This document shows, piece after piece, positions 51,035 through 61,028 of a stretch of DNA of 64,000 nucleotides. How positions within the stretch are numbered: the first letter of the stretch is position 1; each line of letters begins with the position of its first letter. Both the position numbers and the translations under genes were made by a program. The notes under the pieces are model-generated. The model was not told the DNA's origin, ran no database searches, and worked only from the letters and a program-made list of their open reading frames with translations. The DNA is from Pirellulales bacterium (lineage in GTDB: Bacteria > Planctomycetota > Planctomycetia > Pirellulales > JACPPG01). The DNA lies in NCBI GenBank assembly GCA_036490175.1, contig DASXEJ010000231.1, positions 1-64,000 on the forward strand. The letters are read 5' to 3'.

Positions 51035-52018
51035 TCAACTGCGGAAATCGCCGTGGCAGGCGTCGCAAGTCTTGTTCATCTGACTGGCCGCGCTTTGTGC
51101 TTTGGGCAGCTCGCCGTTCTTCGTGGCCTCGATGATTTCCTGGCATTGCCGTTCGAGCTGGTCGACGTATTCGCGATACGTCGCGTCGTCGGCGTACTCG
51201 TAGCCCTCGGTCTTGATGACCCGGGCCAGCACGGCCAACAGCTCGGCCTCGTGCAGGATCGCGTCGCGATGTTTGGTGAATTCCCCCTTGCTGCCGGTCC
51301 AGGGGCCCAGTCGTTCGCGCAGCGAACGCTCCATCCGCTTCATCAGCGGCGGCCGATTGGCGACCTCGGGCCATTGGAAATCCTCTTTGGCATCGCGGGC
51401 TTCCAGCGTGCCGCCGCGAACCAGTTCGCTGAGATCCTGACTGCGCAGCTTGGCTTCGTTAAATGAATTATCGGTGCCAACTTTGCAGTTGGAACCGGCC
51501 CGCCCGAACAGGTCGCGCAGACTGTTGGCGTCCTTCTGCCAGCGCACCTCGCCGTCGTATTGGCCAATGACGCCGAACAATACCCCCAGCAGCGTCAGTT
51601 CCTCGCGCGCGGCCTTATAGGCGCCCCCTTTGAATCCGGTTGGCGTCTGCACGGCTGTTGCGAGCGGCTGTACTTGGGCTTTGACCTCGTTTTCCAAAGT
51701 GGTCGACGAGACCAGCGGCGACCATCGTGACCCACTGGGGACCGTGGACGGAACTTTTAACGAGGGAGCGGACGGTGTGGCGTCGTCGGCCGCTTGGGGC
51801 GTTGCCTCACCTGGCGCGGGGCCGGTGCCCAGGCGCTCTCGGGCATCGGTGAAGAACGTTTCCAAAACGGCGCGCTCCCACTTGGGAGGTGGGGCGAGCT
51901 TGGCAGCCGGGCGACTCCCCTTGGGGCGGTTTAACGGCTGCTGGGCGACCGTCATATTGCACGGCGCGACAAACGTCACGACCAGCACCGTCAGGAGAAT
52001 TGTCGTTGGATTTGACAT
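51035..52018 (-). CDS. exported cytochrome c'-like protein
   Basis: A 327-residue protein with a signal peptide (MSNPTTILLTVLVVTFVAPC, ending VAQ). A proline/alanine-rich linker (about 30-95) precedes a helical domain ending in a single heme-binding CDACH just before the C-terminus (KTCDACHGDFRS). A heme site at the very end of a four-helix domain fits class II cytochromes c (cytochrome c'). It should be periplasmic. The start at 52018 was chosen at the signal peptide. It is divergent from the apbE-like gene. Confidence 0.75.
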   Translation of the reverse strand: MSNPTTILLTVLVVTFVAPCNMTVAQQPLNRPKGSRPAAKLAPPPKWERAVLETFFTDARERLGTGPAPGEATPQAADDATPSAPSLKVPSTVPSGSRWSPLVSSTTLENEVKAQVQPLATAVQTPTGFKGGAYKAAREELTLLGVLFGVIGQYDGEVRWQKDANSLRDLFGRAGSNCKVGTDNSFNEAKLRSQDLSELVRGGTLEARDAKEDFQWPEVANRPPLMKRMERSLRERLGPWTGSKGEFTKHRDAILHEAELLAVLARVIKTEGYEYADDATYREYVDQLERQCQEIIEATKNGELPKAQSAASQMNKTCDACHGDFRS

Positions 52019-52242
52019 GCGGAAACTTCGCGATCGACGACCCATCGGCTTGTTTGTGCCCAAATGCGGCGGAACGGAGACCGTCCGCTGGTCCCACCAT
52101 CGATTATTGGTCCACTGGCGAATCGCAACAAGTCTGGCGGACGTTTCGCCACAGCCAAGCGTCGCTTCGCACAATTAGACAAGCCAATCGCACCCGGTCG
52201 ATGCTTATGGTCGTCGCGTGGGCCAAGTAGAGCGGGGCAGGA

Positions 52243-52248
52243 TATAAT
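52243..52248 (+). promoter_or_regulatory. -10 box of the ApbE gene
   Basis: A perfect TATAAT ends 7 bases before the ATG at 52256, which predicts a leaderless or nearly leaderless mRNA. No consensus -35 box is present at 15-19 bases upstream. Confidence 0.4.
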
Positions 52249-52255
52249 TCGGTTG

Positions 52256-53362
52256 ATGTCGCGACCTACCAGCAATCGCCGTGAGTTCCTGCAAGGCCGC
52301 GCCGCGGCCGATGCACTGGCCGCGGCTATTGATAGGGTTCTTCCCGCCCCGCAGGCGGATCCATCGGCCGCGCCGGCAGCTTCGGAAAGCCAGGACGGCG
52401 ACCGCTATTTGGTGCAATACGCACGGCAGGCCATGGCCTGCCAGTTCGCGGTGCTGCTCAACGCCGGGCAGTACGACGAGGGGGCCGAATCGGCGATCGC
52501 GGCGCTCGATCTAGTCGAGCAGTTGGAAGAACAACTGACCGTCTATCGCGACACGAGCGAGGTCATGCTCGTCAATCGGGAAGCCGCAGCCCGTGAAGTT
52601 GTACTCGAGCCGGGCGTCTATGCCCTGCTTTCGAACGCAGTGCGCATGGCGCGCGAGACGGGCGGGGCCTTCGACATAACCGCCGGTCCCCTGGTAAAGA
52701 CCTGGGGGTTCTACAAGCGGGCCGGGGCCATCCCCAGCGAACATGATCTGCAAACGGCGCTCGCGCGCGTGGGCAGTCAGCATATTGTTCTCGACGACGC
52801 GCGCCACACGATCCACTTTGCCAAGCCTGGCATGGAGCTGAATCTGGGGGCGATCGGCAAGGGTTATGCCCTCGATCGGTCTGCACAGCTTCTGGCCGAC
52901 GCGGGCGTGGCCGACTTTCTGCTGCACGGCGGACAAAGCAGCGTGCTGGCGCGGGGATCGCGCGGCGGAGCGGCAACCGGAGGCTGGTCGGTGGGCCTGC
53001 GCGATCCGCTGCGGCCCGAGCGTCGCCTGGCCGAAATTCGGTTGCGCGACCGGGCCCTGGCCACGTCGGGTGCCACCCACCAATTCTTTCGGCATCAGGG
53101 GAAGCGCTACGGGCATATTCTTGACCCGCGCACGGGGTGGCCGGCTGCCGGAGTCTTCTCGTCGACGGCCCTGGCTCCCACGGCGGCCGAAGCGGATGCC
53201 CTCTCGACGGCGTTCTATACAATGGGGGTCGAGGCGGCGCGGGCCTTTTGTGCCGATCGAGCGGAAATCGGAATGGTACTACTATATCCTGATAAGCAGG
53301 GAAGTTCGGTCGAAGTTGCCACGGCCGGGCTGGAAGCCGGCGATTGGCGGTTACTCGACTAA
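52256..53362 (+). CDS. apbE: FAD:protein FMN transferase (ApbE family)
   Basis: A 368-residue flavin transferase that attaches FMN to threonine in target proteins. Family motifs are AGPLVKTWGFYK, LNLGAIGKGYALDRSAQLL, LLHGGQSSVLARG and YGHILDPRTGWPA with the metal-binding aspartates. The N-terminus has a twin-arginine-like stretch (SNRREFLQGRAA), but the following segment is only weakly hydrophobic, so export by Tat is possible, not certain. No flavinylated partner (RnfG, NqrC or FMN-bind protein) is encoded nearby; a cytochrome gene is divergent. Confidence 0.88.
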   Translation: MSRPTSNRREFLQGRAAADALAAAIDRVLPAPQADPSAAPAASESQDGDRYLVQYARQAMACQFAVLLNAGQYDEGAESAIAALDLVEQLEEQLTVYRDTSEVMLVNREAAAREVVLEPGVYALLSNAVRMARETGGAFDITAGPLVKTWGFYKRAGAIPSEHDLQTALARVGSQHIVLDDARHTIHFAKPGMELNLGAIGKGYALDRSAQLLADAGVADFLLHGGQSSVLARGSRGGAATGGWSVGLRDPLRPERRLAEIRLRDRALATSGATHQFFRHQGKRYGHILDPRTGWPAAGVFSSTALAPTAAEADALSTAFYTMGVEAARAFCADRAEIGMVLLYPDKQGSSVEVATAGLEAGDWRLLD

Positions 53363-53502
53363 TCGGACCTGTTTTCGACTAGGCATGAGGGCCCTCTCCT
53401 CTATAGATTATCCAGCCTACATATACTGAGCCGGTTGCCTACGAATAGAATGCGTGGGCCGAGTGCGCTTTCCAGGCGGCCACGATCGCGGCCCTGACAT
53501 GC

Positions 53503-54180
53503 ATGTTTGACATCCTCCAATTAGAGCACGCTTCGTACCTCGGCATCATCGCCGTCCTGATCCTGACGGGATCGGGGCTGCCCGTGCCTGAAGAGGTGCC
53601 CATTGTCGTAGCCGGGGTGGCCGCGTATCACGGCCAATTGAACCCTTGGCTGGCGCTGGCCTCGTGCTTCGTCGGCGCCATCTTGGGCGACTGCGTGATG
53701 TACTCGATTGGCTATCATTTTGGCCATAGCGTGCTGCGCGAGCATCCTTGGTTTGCACGGTTTCTCAAGCCCGAGCGCGAAGCCCACATCGAGCAACTCA
53801 TTAATCAGCACGGTTGGAAGATATTCTTTCTGACGCGGTTTCTGGTCGGTCTGAGGTCGCCCGTCTATTTGACGGCGGGGATCCTACGGATGTCGTTCCG
53901 TCGCTTCGTGCTGGTTGATTTGTTTTGTGCGGCGATCGTCATCTGCACGTTCTTTGGGCTGAGTTATTTCTTCGCCGAGCGGATTACGGATTGGTTTCAG
54001 AGAATTCGCAACGCCGAAGTGGCGTTGACCGTTTGCCTCGTGGCGGCCGTGGGAGCGGTGGCGTTGTTCTTTTACGTCCGCCATCGGCGACGGCTGGCGC
54101 GGATTCGCGTGCGCAGGCAATTGCGTTCCGTACGATTGGATGCGCGGGAGCGCGGGCCCGAGAGAAAGACCGCCGGCTGA
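53503..54180 (+). CDS. DedA/SNARE-associated (VTT domain) membrane protein
   Basis: A 225-residue membrane protein of the DedA family, whose members are implicated in lipid (undecaprenyl phosphate) flipping and envelope homeostasis. The conserved GSGLPVPEEVPIVVAG region, GAILGDCVMYSIGYHFG, and FFLTRFLVGLRSPVYLTAG with the essential arginines are all present. The C-terminus is a long basic tail (RHRRRLARIRVRRQLRSVR). A hypothetical gene follows 44 bases later, possibly in the same unit. Confidence 0.88.
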   Translation: MFDILQLEHASYLGIIAVLILTGSGLPVPEEVPIVVAGVAAYHGQLNPWLALASCFVGAILGDCVMYSIGYHFGHSVLREHPWFARFLKPEREAHIEQLINQHGWKIFFLTRFLVGLRSPVYLTAGILRMSFRRFVLVDLFCAAIVICTFFGLSYFFAERITDWFQRIRNAEVALTVCLVAAVGAVALFFYVRHRRRLARIRVRRQLRSVRLDARERGPERKTAG

Positions 54181-54224
54181 ACTGCCCGCTGCTACACGCG
54201 TCGATACCCAGAGGGCTCATCATT

Positions 54225-55283
54225 GTGACGCTCTTGGCCGAACTCTGGACGAGTAGGTATCGTGCCACAATTGTGGCGGCGCTGCTGGCGGGAGTCGCCG
54301 CGCCCGCCTGGGGCCAATCGCGGCAGATGGATGGCAGCCTGGTCGGCCAGCTGCGCATGTTTCAGTTGCGCGCCCTGTCGGGCCGGATCGCGGCCACGTC
54401 GCGGGCTTCGCAGCAGAATCTGACTTCGAACCGCAACAACGGTCCCCGACGCGAGAAGTTGGCGATCGACCTGGCCGGCGGAATGCCCAACGTCAGCTAC
54501 GAATGTTCCACCAGCGACGAGAAGCTCAGCTTCGAGATCGTCGGCGGGAACAAGGTCACTATCGAAGTCATGCCGCGCTCGGCCAGCAACCATCCGACCA
54601 TCCGATTCGTACAGCCGGCCGAAGGTTCGCTATCGTTGACGGTCGATGCCGCCGGGCACGTGACGACTTACCATGCCCCCACGTTGTGGCATTTGCTGTT
54701 GATCGAGTCCGAGGTTTGCCACGAGCACCTGATTCCTTTCCTGGAAATCATGCGGCCGAGCTGGCAACTCGAGCGGCGAGCGCGACAAGTCGAAGAGGCG
54801 CTCTGCCGGGCCGATTCGAACCAGTTCCGGCTATACCACGCGGCCTGGGGGCAAAGCGTGGCCGCATTGACCAACGATCGCTATGCCCAACGCGAACGGG
54901 CCGAGCAGCAGCTTTTCGGGTCGGGGCCTGCCGTGCTCCCCTATTTGCGGAGCCTGGAACGGGCGGACCTGGACGCCGAGCAACGGTTCCGCATCAAGCG
55001 CGTCATGCGCAGCTTATCGTCCGAAGGGGACGAAGACACGCCCGAGCGCGTCACGCTTTGGCTGTCGGGTGACCCGCGGACCTGGTACGCGTTGCTGTCG
55101 CGCCGCGATCTGGCTGTGCGTCGCACGGCACTTGCGAGGCTGTCGCGGTTGCTCGAGGCGGCCGTGGATTTCACGCCGGAAGCGTCGCTAGCGGAACGGA
55201 ATCAACAACTGGCAATACTGCGCGAGCGATTTGCCGATGTATTGGATCCGCCAGCGCCCACACAGATTAGCGCCCCGCAATAG
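54225..55283 (+). CDS. exported helical protein, unknown function
   Basis: A 352-residue protein starting at a GTG, with a likely signal peptide (VTLLAELWTSRYRATIVAAL, ending PAWG). The middle region is beta-rich (EKLSFEIVGGNKVTIEVMPR, GSLSLTVDAAGHVTTYHAPT), and the C-terminal 150 residues are helical and HEAT-like (RAEQQLFGSGPAVLPYLRSL). I do not recognise the family. It lies 44 bases after the DedA gene; the longer in-frame opening inside dedA is rejected because it runs in another frame of a conserved gene. Confidence 0.6.
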   Translation: MTLLAELWTSRYRATIVAALLAGVAAPAWGQSRQMDGSLVGQLRMFQLRALSGRIAATSRASQQNLTSNRNNGPRREKLAIDLAGGMPNVSYECSTSDEKLSFEIVGGNKVTIEVMPRSASNHPTIRFVQPAEGSLSLTVDAAGHVTTYHAPTLWHLLLIESEVCHEHLIPFLEIMRPSWQLERRARQVEEALCRADSNQFRLYHAAWGQSVAALTNDRYAQRERAEQQLFGSGPAVLPYLRSLERADLDAEQRFRIKRVMRSLSSEGDEDTPERVTLWLSGDPRTWYALLSRRDLAVRRTALARLSRLLEAAVDFTPEASLAERNQQLAILRERFADVLDPPAPTQISAPQ

Positions 55284-55332
55284 GCGTCGAGGCACGCGCG
55301 CTCGTGGAACGAGTTTGCTCCGCGATGCCGAT

Positions 55333-56163
55333 CTAGTATTCGCGCTTCTCGTCCGCGAAGTACAGATTCAGGATCGAGTTGCGTACGCCGGCGCCGCTGG
55401 GCAACTTCTCGCGACCGTGCCAGCTTTTGCGCCACAGCGAATTGGAGACGGCAAAAGCGTAGCCGCTATTGGGGGCGAACGGGAACTGCTTCACCTTGGC
55501 GAATCGTCCATGCCAGGAGACCAGTCCCCGCAGCGACGTTAGGCGGCGCTTGTACAGCGCGGTTCCCAAGGCAAGCTGCGTGCGATCCTTCGGCAGGTAC
55601 AGCTGCATGGTCACGATCTTGGCCCGGCCATCAGGATGGGGGGGGATCTCGTAACCTTCCAAATCGCGCAGCAGACAAGGTCGGCAGTAGGCGACCAGAC
55701 GCTCGACGTCGGACTCGGGCATGGCGAATCTGAGGGCCAGATCCGGCGCTAGTTTGCGAAAGATGGCTGATTTTAATTCCGGGGCGGAAAGTGCGCGGGA
55801 GACGCTGTCCCAGATCGTGCGCTGTCGCTCGGGCAGTGCCGCCAGGTCATCGTCCACCAACGGCAAGACGTCGCGGGTGCTGACGCCGTCGTCGCGAGAA
55901 TGCTTGTAGGGATGGATCGCGCGATAGCAAGAACCGTCCGGCAACTGCGCCATCATTTCGGCGTAAACGTCGGCTGGAAAAAGGCCCTCCAGGTAGATGT
56001 GCGAGAAGGGCTTGTGCTCGGCCGGGGTCTCGTCGACCACGCGCAGCATGTGGGCGAGCATCTCGCGGCTTGTGTCCTTTGGCACGGCAACCCCAACCAT
56101 CTTGTGGATCCTTCCCGCAGTCGTCCAATTCACGTAACTCGCCGGGTCAGGGATTGTCGACAA
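55333..56163 (-). CDS. possible 2OG-Fe(II) oxygenase-like protein
   Basis: A 276-residue cytosolic protein. The middle contains PPHPDGRAKIVTMQLYLP, where H-x-D could be the first part of a 2-oxoglutarate/Fe(II) oxygenase site, and the end has SWHGREKLPSGAGVRNSILN, where His and Arg could supply the distal ligand and the 2OG contact. This matches the layout of uncharacterised oxygenase-like proteins often encoded near sugar-modification genes. The assignment rests on these motifs only. It stands alone here. Confidence 0.5.
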   Translation of the reverse strand: MSTIPDPASYVNWTTAGRIHKMVGVAVPKDTSREMLAHMLRVVDETPAEHKPFSHIYLEGLFPADVYAEMMAQLPDGSCYRAIHPYKHSRDDGVSTRDVLPLVDDDLAALPERQRTIWDSVSRALSAPELKSAIFRKLAPDLALRFAMPESDVERLVAYCRPCLLRDLEGYEIPPHPDGRAKIVTMQLYLPKDRTQLALGTALYKRRLTSLRGLVSWHGRFAKVKQFPFAPNSGYAFAVSNSLWRKSWHGREKLPSGAGVRNSILNLYFADEKREY

Positions 56164-56625
56164 AATGGGCCTCGCGATCTAGCCGAACGTGGTAGAGAAA
56201 AGAATAAAAATATCGCGCGCTGTCTCCTCAAAGAGCGCCCTGTCTGCGAAGCCTTATCGGTTAGCTAAGTGGTAGGACGTGAGTCGGCGTGACATTTCCG
56301 CATTTTTTAGATAGGCAACTACGCTAGCACTCGAGGCTTAGATCCGACACCTGTTGGCGGCTGGCAACGAACGATCGCGAAATCAAAATCGAGCGCCTCC
56401 ACGGGCGGCGCATCCGGCTGGCTTCGGCCGGGATTAAAGGATCGTAAGGCCGCACTGACGCAAGCACCCGTTTCTTGACGGTCCGATGCGGCACTGCTAG
56501 ACTCACCCGACTGTACGTGACGGCCCCACCTCGACCGGTTCGCCTTCGATAGGCACGCCCGGCAGCCGCTGCAGGCTCGGCGACCGTTCTCTTTCCATTC
56601 TCGCTTTGCGCGAAGGATGCCTACC
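56164..56625. other. gene-free stretch before ppdK
   Basis: These 462 bases separate two divergent genes. I see no gene, repeat arm or riboswitch. The only clear signal is GAAGG at 56612-56616, 9 bases before the ATG at 56626, which favours that start over the ATG at 56617. Confidence 0.4.
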
Positions 56626-59352
56626 ATGGCTAGCAATGTGAAATATGTCTATTCGTTCGGCCGCAATGGCAGTGATGGCGACGCCAAGTTGCGCGACCTG
56701 TTAGGTGGTAAAGGGGCGAATCTGGCGGAAATGACCAAGATCGGTCTGCCGGTCCCCGCCGGGTTCACCATTGGCACGAACGTCTGCACCTACTACTACG
56801 ATCACGATAGGAAATATCCGCCCGAGCTGCGCGACGCGGTCACGGCCGCTATGGCCAAGATCGAAGCCGAGATGGGAGCCAAATTCGGCTCGACCACGAA
56901 CCCGCTGTTGGTTTCGTGCCGTTCGGGTGCGCGCGAATCCATGCCCGGCATGATGGACACGGTGCTCAACATCGGTCTCAATGATCAGACGGTCGAAGCC
57001 CTGGCCAAGGGGTCGGGCAATGAACGTTTTGCCTGGGATAGCTACCGCCGCTTCGTGCAGATGTACGGCGACGTGGTGCTGGACATGAAGCCCAAGAGCA
57101 AGATGGACCACGACCCGTTCGAGGAGCTTCTGGACGCCAAGAAGAAAAAGGTCGGCGTGAAAAACGATTCCGACCTCACGGCCGCACATCTCAAGGAGCT
57201 GGTCGCCGAATTCAAGCAGGCCATCAAGCGCGGCACGGGCAAGGATTTCCCCACTGAGCCTATGGACCAGGTATGGGGCGCGATCGGCGCTGTGTTCGGC
57301 AGCTGGATGAACGATCGAGCGGTTGTGTATCGCCGCACCTACGGGATTCCGCACGAGTGGGGAACCGCCGTTAACGTGCAGGCAATGGTTTTCGGCAACC
57401 TCGGCGACGACTGCGCCACGGGCGTGGCTATGACCCGGGACGTGGCGCTCGGTTTGCCGGGGCTCAACGGCGACTACTTGATCAACGCCCAAGGAGAAGA
57501 CGTGGTGGCCGGCATCCGCACTCCCAAGCGGATCGAAGAGACGCTCGAAAAGGACATGCCCAAGGCCTATCACGAGCTGAACGAGATCGGCAAGAAGCTG
57601 GAGAAGCACTACAAGGAAGTGCAGGATATCGAATTCACCGTGCAGCGCGACCGGGTGTGGATGCTGCAAACCCGCAACGCCAAGCGGACCGGCTTCGCCG
57701 CCGTGCGGATCGCGGTCGACCTGGTGAACGAGGGCTTGATCACTAAGCAAGATGCCCTGCAGCCGAAGCGCATTCCGGCAGACGATCTGAATCAGCTTTT
57801 GCAGCCGATCTACGACCCGCAAAGCAAGAAGGCCGCGCTGGCCGAAGGGCGCATGCTGGCAAAGGGTATCAACGCCGGGCCGGGAGCCGCCTCGGGCAAG
57901 ATCTGCTTCCATGCCTCGGATGCCGAGGCCCAGTGGCTGAAAGACAACAAGGTCGAGCTGATTTTGGTGCGCCGCGAAACCAGCCCCGAAGATCTACGCG
58001 GTATGAAGATCGCCAAGGGCATCCTCACCGCCTTTGGCGGCGCCAGCTCGCACGCGGCATTGGTCAGCCGACAAATGGGCAAGGCCTGTATCGTGGGCTG
58101 CTCGGATCTCTCTGTCGATTACCACAAGGCGACGGTCACCGTTGCCAACCAGGTGCTCAAGGAGGGAGACGTCATCTCGATTGACGGCTTTACCGGCGAG
58201 GTTTTCAAGGGGAAGGTGGAAGAGCGCCCCAGTGAGATCTTGCAGGTGCTGATCAACAAGACACTCAAGCCGGCTGAATCGGAAACCTACAAACGCTACG
58301 AGCAGCTGATGACCTGGGTCGACGAGCATCGCAAGCTGAAGGTGCGAACCAATGCCGACGAACCGAAGCAAGCGCTGGAAGCGATCTCGTTCGGGGCCGA
58401 AGGAATTGGTTTGTGCCGCACCGAGCACATGTTCTTCGATCACATCGACGACTTCCGCGAGATGATCCTGGCCGACACGCTCGAGGATCGCGAGAAAGCG
58501 CTCGCCAAGCTGCTTCCGTTCCAACGGAAGGATTTCGACGGATTGTTCCGTGCTATGGACGGACGACCGGTCACGATCCGCTTGCTCGACCCCCCTTTGC
58601 ACGAGTTCCTACCCCACTCGGCGGCCGAGCAAGAGGCGCTGGGCAAGAAGATCAACATTCCCGCGGCCACGATTGCGCAACGGGTGACGGAGTTGCACGA
58701 GTTCAACCCGATGCTCGGTCATCGCGGCTGCCGATTGGGAATCGTCTATCCGGAAATCACGCGGATGCAGGCCCGCGCCATCTTCGAAGCCGCTTGCGAC
58801 GTGAAGAAGGCCGGTATCAACGTCGAGCCCGAAGTCATGGTCCCGCTGGTTGGCTTCGAGGCCGAGCTGAAGGATCAAGAGCAGATCATCCGCGAAACGG
58901 CCACCACGGTCTTTGCCGAGAAGAAGATCGAGATTCCCTATCTCGTCGGCACGATGATCGAGGTGCCGCGGGCGGCCGTGGTATCTGAGCAGATTGCCAA
59001 GCGGGCCGAGTTCTTCAGCTTCGGCACCAACGACCTGACGCAGACCACGCTCGGCATGAGCCGCGACGACTATGCCGGCTATATCAACTACTATCGCGAG
59101 CACGACATCATCGGCAACGATCCGTTTCAGACGATCGACCAGGCCGGCGTCGGCGAGCTGATGAAGTTGGGCGTGGCCGGAGGCCGCAAGGCGCGACCGA
59201 ACTTGAAGATCGGCATTTGCGGCGAACACGGCGGAGACCCGGCGAGCGTTCACTTCTGCCACAACATCGGCCTGGACTACGTCAGCTGCTCGCCATTCCG
59301 CGTGCCCATCGCACGCCTGGCGGCTGCCCAAGCCGCCGTGGTGAAGAAGTAG
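56626..59352 (+). CDS. ppdK: pyruvate, phosphate dikinase
   Basis: Interconverts pyruvate, ATP and phosphate with phosphoenolpyruvate, AMP and pyrophosphate; either glycolytic or gluconeogenic. The 908-residue protein has the N-terminal nucleotide-binding part ([31 protein letters not shown]), the swivelling phosphohistidine domain with [20 protein letters not shown] (His476), and the C-terminal PEP/pyruvate domain with [13 protein letters not shown] and [10 protein letters not shown] (Cys865). The phosphohistidine motif reads GGAS rather than the more common GGMT. Length is normal. fbp is 5.6 kb upstream. Confidence 0.95.
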   Translation: MASNVKYVYSFGRNGSDGDAKLRDLLGGKGANLAEMTKIGLPVPAGFTIGTNVCTYYYDHDRKYPPELRDAVTAAMAKIEAEMGAKFGSTTNPLLVSCRSGARESMPGMMDTVLNIGLNDQTVEALAKGSGNERFAWDSYRRFVQMYGDVVLDMKPKSKMDHDPFEELLDAKKKKVGVKNDSDLTAAHLKELVAEFKQAIKRGTGKDFPTEPMDQVWGAIGAVFGSWMNDRAVVYRRTYGIPHEWGTAVNVQAMVFGNLGDDCATGVAMTRDVALGLPGLNGDYLINAQGEDVVAGIRTPKRIEETLEKDMPKAYHELNEIGKKLEKHYKEVQDIEFTVQRDRVWMLQTRNAKRTGFAAVRIAVDLVNEGLITKQDALQPKRIPADDLNQLLQPIYDPQSKKAALAEGRMLAKGINAGPGAASGKICFHASDAEAQWLKDNKVELILVRRETSPEDLRGMKIAKGILTAFGGASSHAALVSRQMGKACIVGCSDLSVDYHKATVTVANQVLKEGDVISIDGFTGEVFKGKVEERPSEILQVLINKTLKPAESETYKRYEQLMTWVDEHRKLKVRTNADEPKQALEAISFGAEGIGLCRTEHMFFDHIDDFREMILADTLEDREKALAKLLPFQRKDFDGLFRAMDGRPVTIRLLDPPLHEFLPHSAAEQEALGKKINIPAATIAQRVTELHEFNPMLGHRGCRLGIVYPEITRMQARAIFEAACDVKKAGINVEPEVMVPLVGFEAELKDQEQIIRETATTVFAEKKIEIPYLVGTMIEVPRAAVVSEQIAKRAEFFSFGTNDLTQTTLGMSRDDYAGYINYYREHDIIGNDPFQTIDQAGVGELMKLGVAGGRKARPNLKIGICGEHGGDPASVHFCHNIGLDYVSCSPFRVPIARLAAAQAAVVKK

Positions 59353-59374
59353 CGACAACTGTCGCCTGTAGAAG

Positions 59375-59447
59375 AAACCACGAATCGCGCGAATGATGCG
59401 AATAAAGAATTGTCTTTTATTCGTCCAATTCGTGTGATATGTGGTTT
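59375..59447. repeat. AAACCACGAAT...ATTCGTG...GTGGTTT inverted repeat
   Basis: The left arm 59375-59406 (AAACCACGAATCGCGCGAAT and on) and the right arm 59414-59447 are imperfect inverted copies over about 32 bases, forming a long hairpin 23 bases after the ppdK stop. It belongs to a repeat type common in planctomycete intergenic regions and may help end ppdK transcription. A further short repeat, GGCATGGCACCCGT, is at 59496-59509. Confidence 0.65.
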
Positions 59448-59537
59448 GCGCAGTCTGCTGTAGTTGTCTCGAAAAACATCTCCACGCTGTGCGTAGGCAT
59501 GGCACCCGTTCACCCTCGGCATTTGGGCGCTGTGGAT

Positions 59538-60860
59538 TTATGTGCCTGTGGCGGGGTTCCACCAGGCGTCTAGCAGCGCACGCAGCTCGATGACCTTGTC
59601 GGCATTTTGGCCGGCCATGTTCTTGGTCTCGTGCGGGTCGTGGGCCAGGTCGTAGAGTTCGACGGACTCGTTCGGTTCGTTTATGCGATCGGGCACGATC
59701 AATTTCCACGGGCCCGCGACTGCCCAACGCCAGCGCAGATTGGCCGCCGGCTTTTCGAGGTCGATGGCGTTGTGCGTAAAGCATTCGCCGAAGATGGCTG
59801 GACGATTCTTCACGGCCCGCTCGTCGAGCAGATTCAGACCCGGCATGTTCTTGTCGGGTGCCTGGCCCAGTGCGGTCAGGATCGTGGGCACTACGTCGAG
59901 CGACAGCACCGGAACTGCTGACGTGCGGGGAGCGATCTTGCCGGGCCAACGGACCATGATCGGCGTGCGTAATCCGCCATCGTACGGAGATAGCTTGGAC
60001 TTGGGGGCCACGCGATCGGCCTCGGGGCTTTGAATCCAGCCGTTGTCGGCCAGGTAGACGACGATCGTATTATCGGCCAGTCCTTGTTCGTCGAGATGAT
60101 CGAGCAGTTGGCCGACCGTTTCGTCGAACCAGTCGATCATGCCCCAGTACTTGGCCACCGCAAGGGAGCTGGCGCGGTGCTGGTATTTGCTCAGCAGCCG
60201 CTCGGGTGGATTGTGTGGCGTGTGCGGCATCATCGGCGCGTACCACACCAGAAATGGCTTGTCCGCCGTGCGCGCGGCGCGGACAAAATCGAAAATCGGC
60301 TGCATCGTTTTGCGGCCGATCTGCAAACCTTCGTCGCCATGGCGCTGCCCCACGGTCATGCCGCTGGTGAATCCGCCGCGGCGATAATCTCCTTGCCACC
60401 ATTTGCCGGTTTGCAGGCTTAGATAATCTTGGGTGCGGAGAATCCGCGGCAAGGTCGGCGTCTCGTCCAGGAACCGATTCATCACCTCGCGCCCCTGGGT
60501 GAAAGCCGCCGACTGATGGAACTGCTGCGGCGACATGCCCGCGGGGATCGCCGGATCGTTACACGTGATGCGGTGCTGGTGCGGATACTGCCCTGTGATG
60601 ATCGACGCCAGGCTCGGGCAGCATAAGCTGCTGGGAACGTAGCCGTGCGTAAAGGTCGCGCTGTCGCGGGCCAACCGGTCGATGTGCGGAGTGTGGATCT
60701 CCGGATGCCCCATAAACGAGTAATCCGTCCATGCCTGATCGTCGGAAATGATGAGTACGACGTTCGGCCGATCGGCCGCGATGACAATGGCGGCGTCGCA
60801 AGCCGCGACAATGAGTAGCGCAAGGCATGGCAGCCAGCGCAATGGCCAAGAGCGTATCAT
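59538..60860 (-). CDS. secreted sulfatase with atypical active-site signature
   Basis: A 440-residue sulfatase-fold protein with a signal peptide (about 1-29). Metal ligands are in LIISDDQAW (D40, D41). The formylglycine site reads CCPSLAS (C80-S86): the modifiable cysteine, proline and serine are present, but the arginine of the C-x-P-x-R signature is leucine (L84). Further family segments (GYVPSSLC, ITGQYPHQHRITCND, FLVWYAPMMPHTPHNP, TIVVYLADNGW) are normal. It would remove sulfate from an extracellular polysaccharide or glycoside; the substrate is unknown. It is divergent from the FAH-family gene. Confidence 0.87.
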   Translation of the reverse strand: MIRSWPLRWLPCLALLIVAACDAAIVIAADRPNVVLIISDDQAWTDYSFMGHPEIHTPHIDRLARDSATFTHGYVPSSLCCPSLASIITGQYPHQHRITCNDPAIPAGMSPQQFHQSAAFTQGREVMNRFLDETPTLPRILRTQDYLSLQTGKWWQGDYRRGGFTSGMTVGQRHGDEGLQIGRKTMQPIFDFVRAARTADKPFLVWYAPMMPHTPHNPPERLLSKYQHRASSLAVAKYWGMIDWFDETVGQLLDHLDEQGLADNTIVVYLADNGWIQSPEADRVAPKSKLSPYDGGLRTPIMVRWPGKIAPRTSAVPVLSLDVVPTILTALGQAPDKNMPGLNLLDERAVKNRPAIFGECFTHNAIDLEKPAANLRWRWAVAGPWKLIVPDRINEPNESVELYDLAHDPHETKNMAGQNADKVIELRALLDAWWNPATGT

Positions 60861-61028
60861 GGTGTCGATTCCCCGAACTTCGGCCGGTCTCGCTGGTCCC
60901 CGTCGTCCAAAAGCGAACCGGCCGCCGCCACATTATACGGTGCCGGTCGGTCGTCTTGACAATCCCCGGGCGCGCGTCAAGCTGGCGGTGCTCGCATTCC
61001 CCACCTGATACTCACCAAGGGTCATCTG

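Noticed and set aside
58609-59949. 446-residue minus-strand frame spanning ppdK and sulfatase ends
   Set aside because: It is antisense to ppdK and out of frame with the sulfatase; Arg-rich and without any motif.
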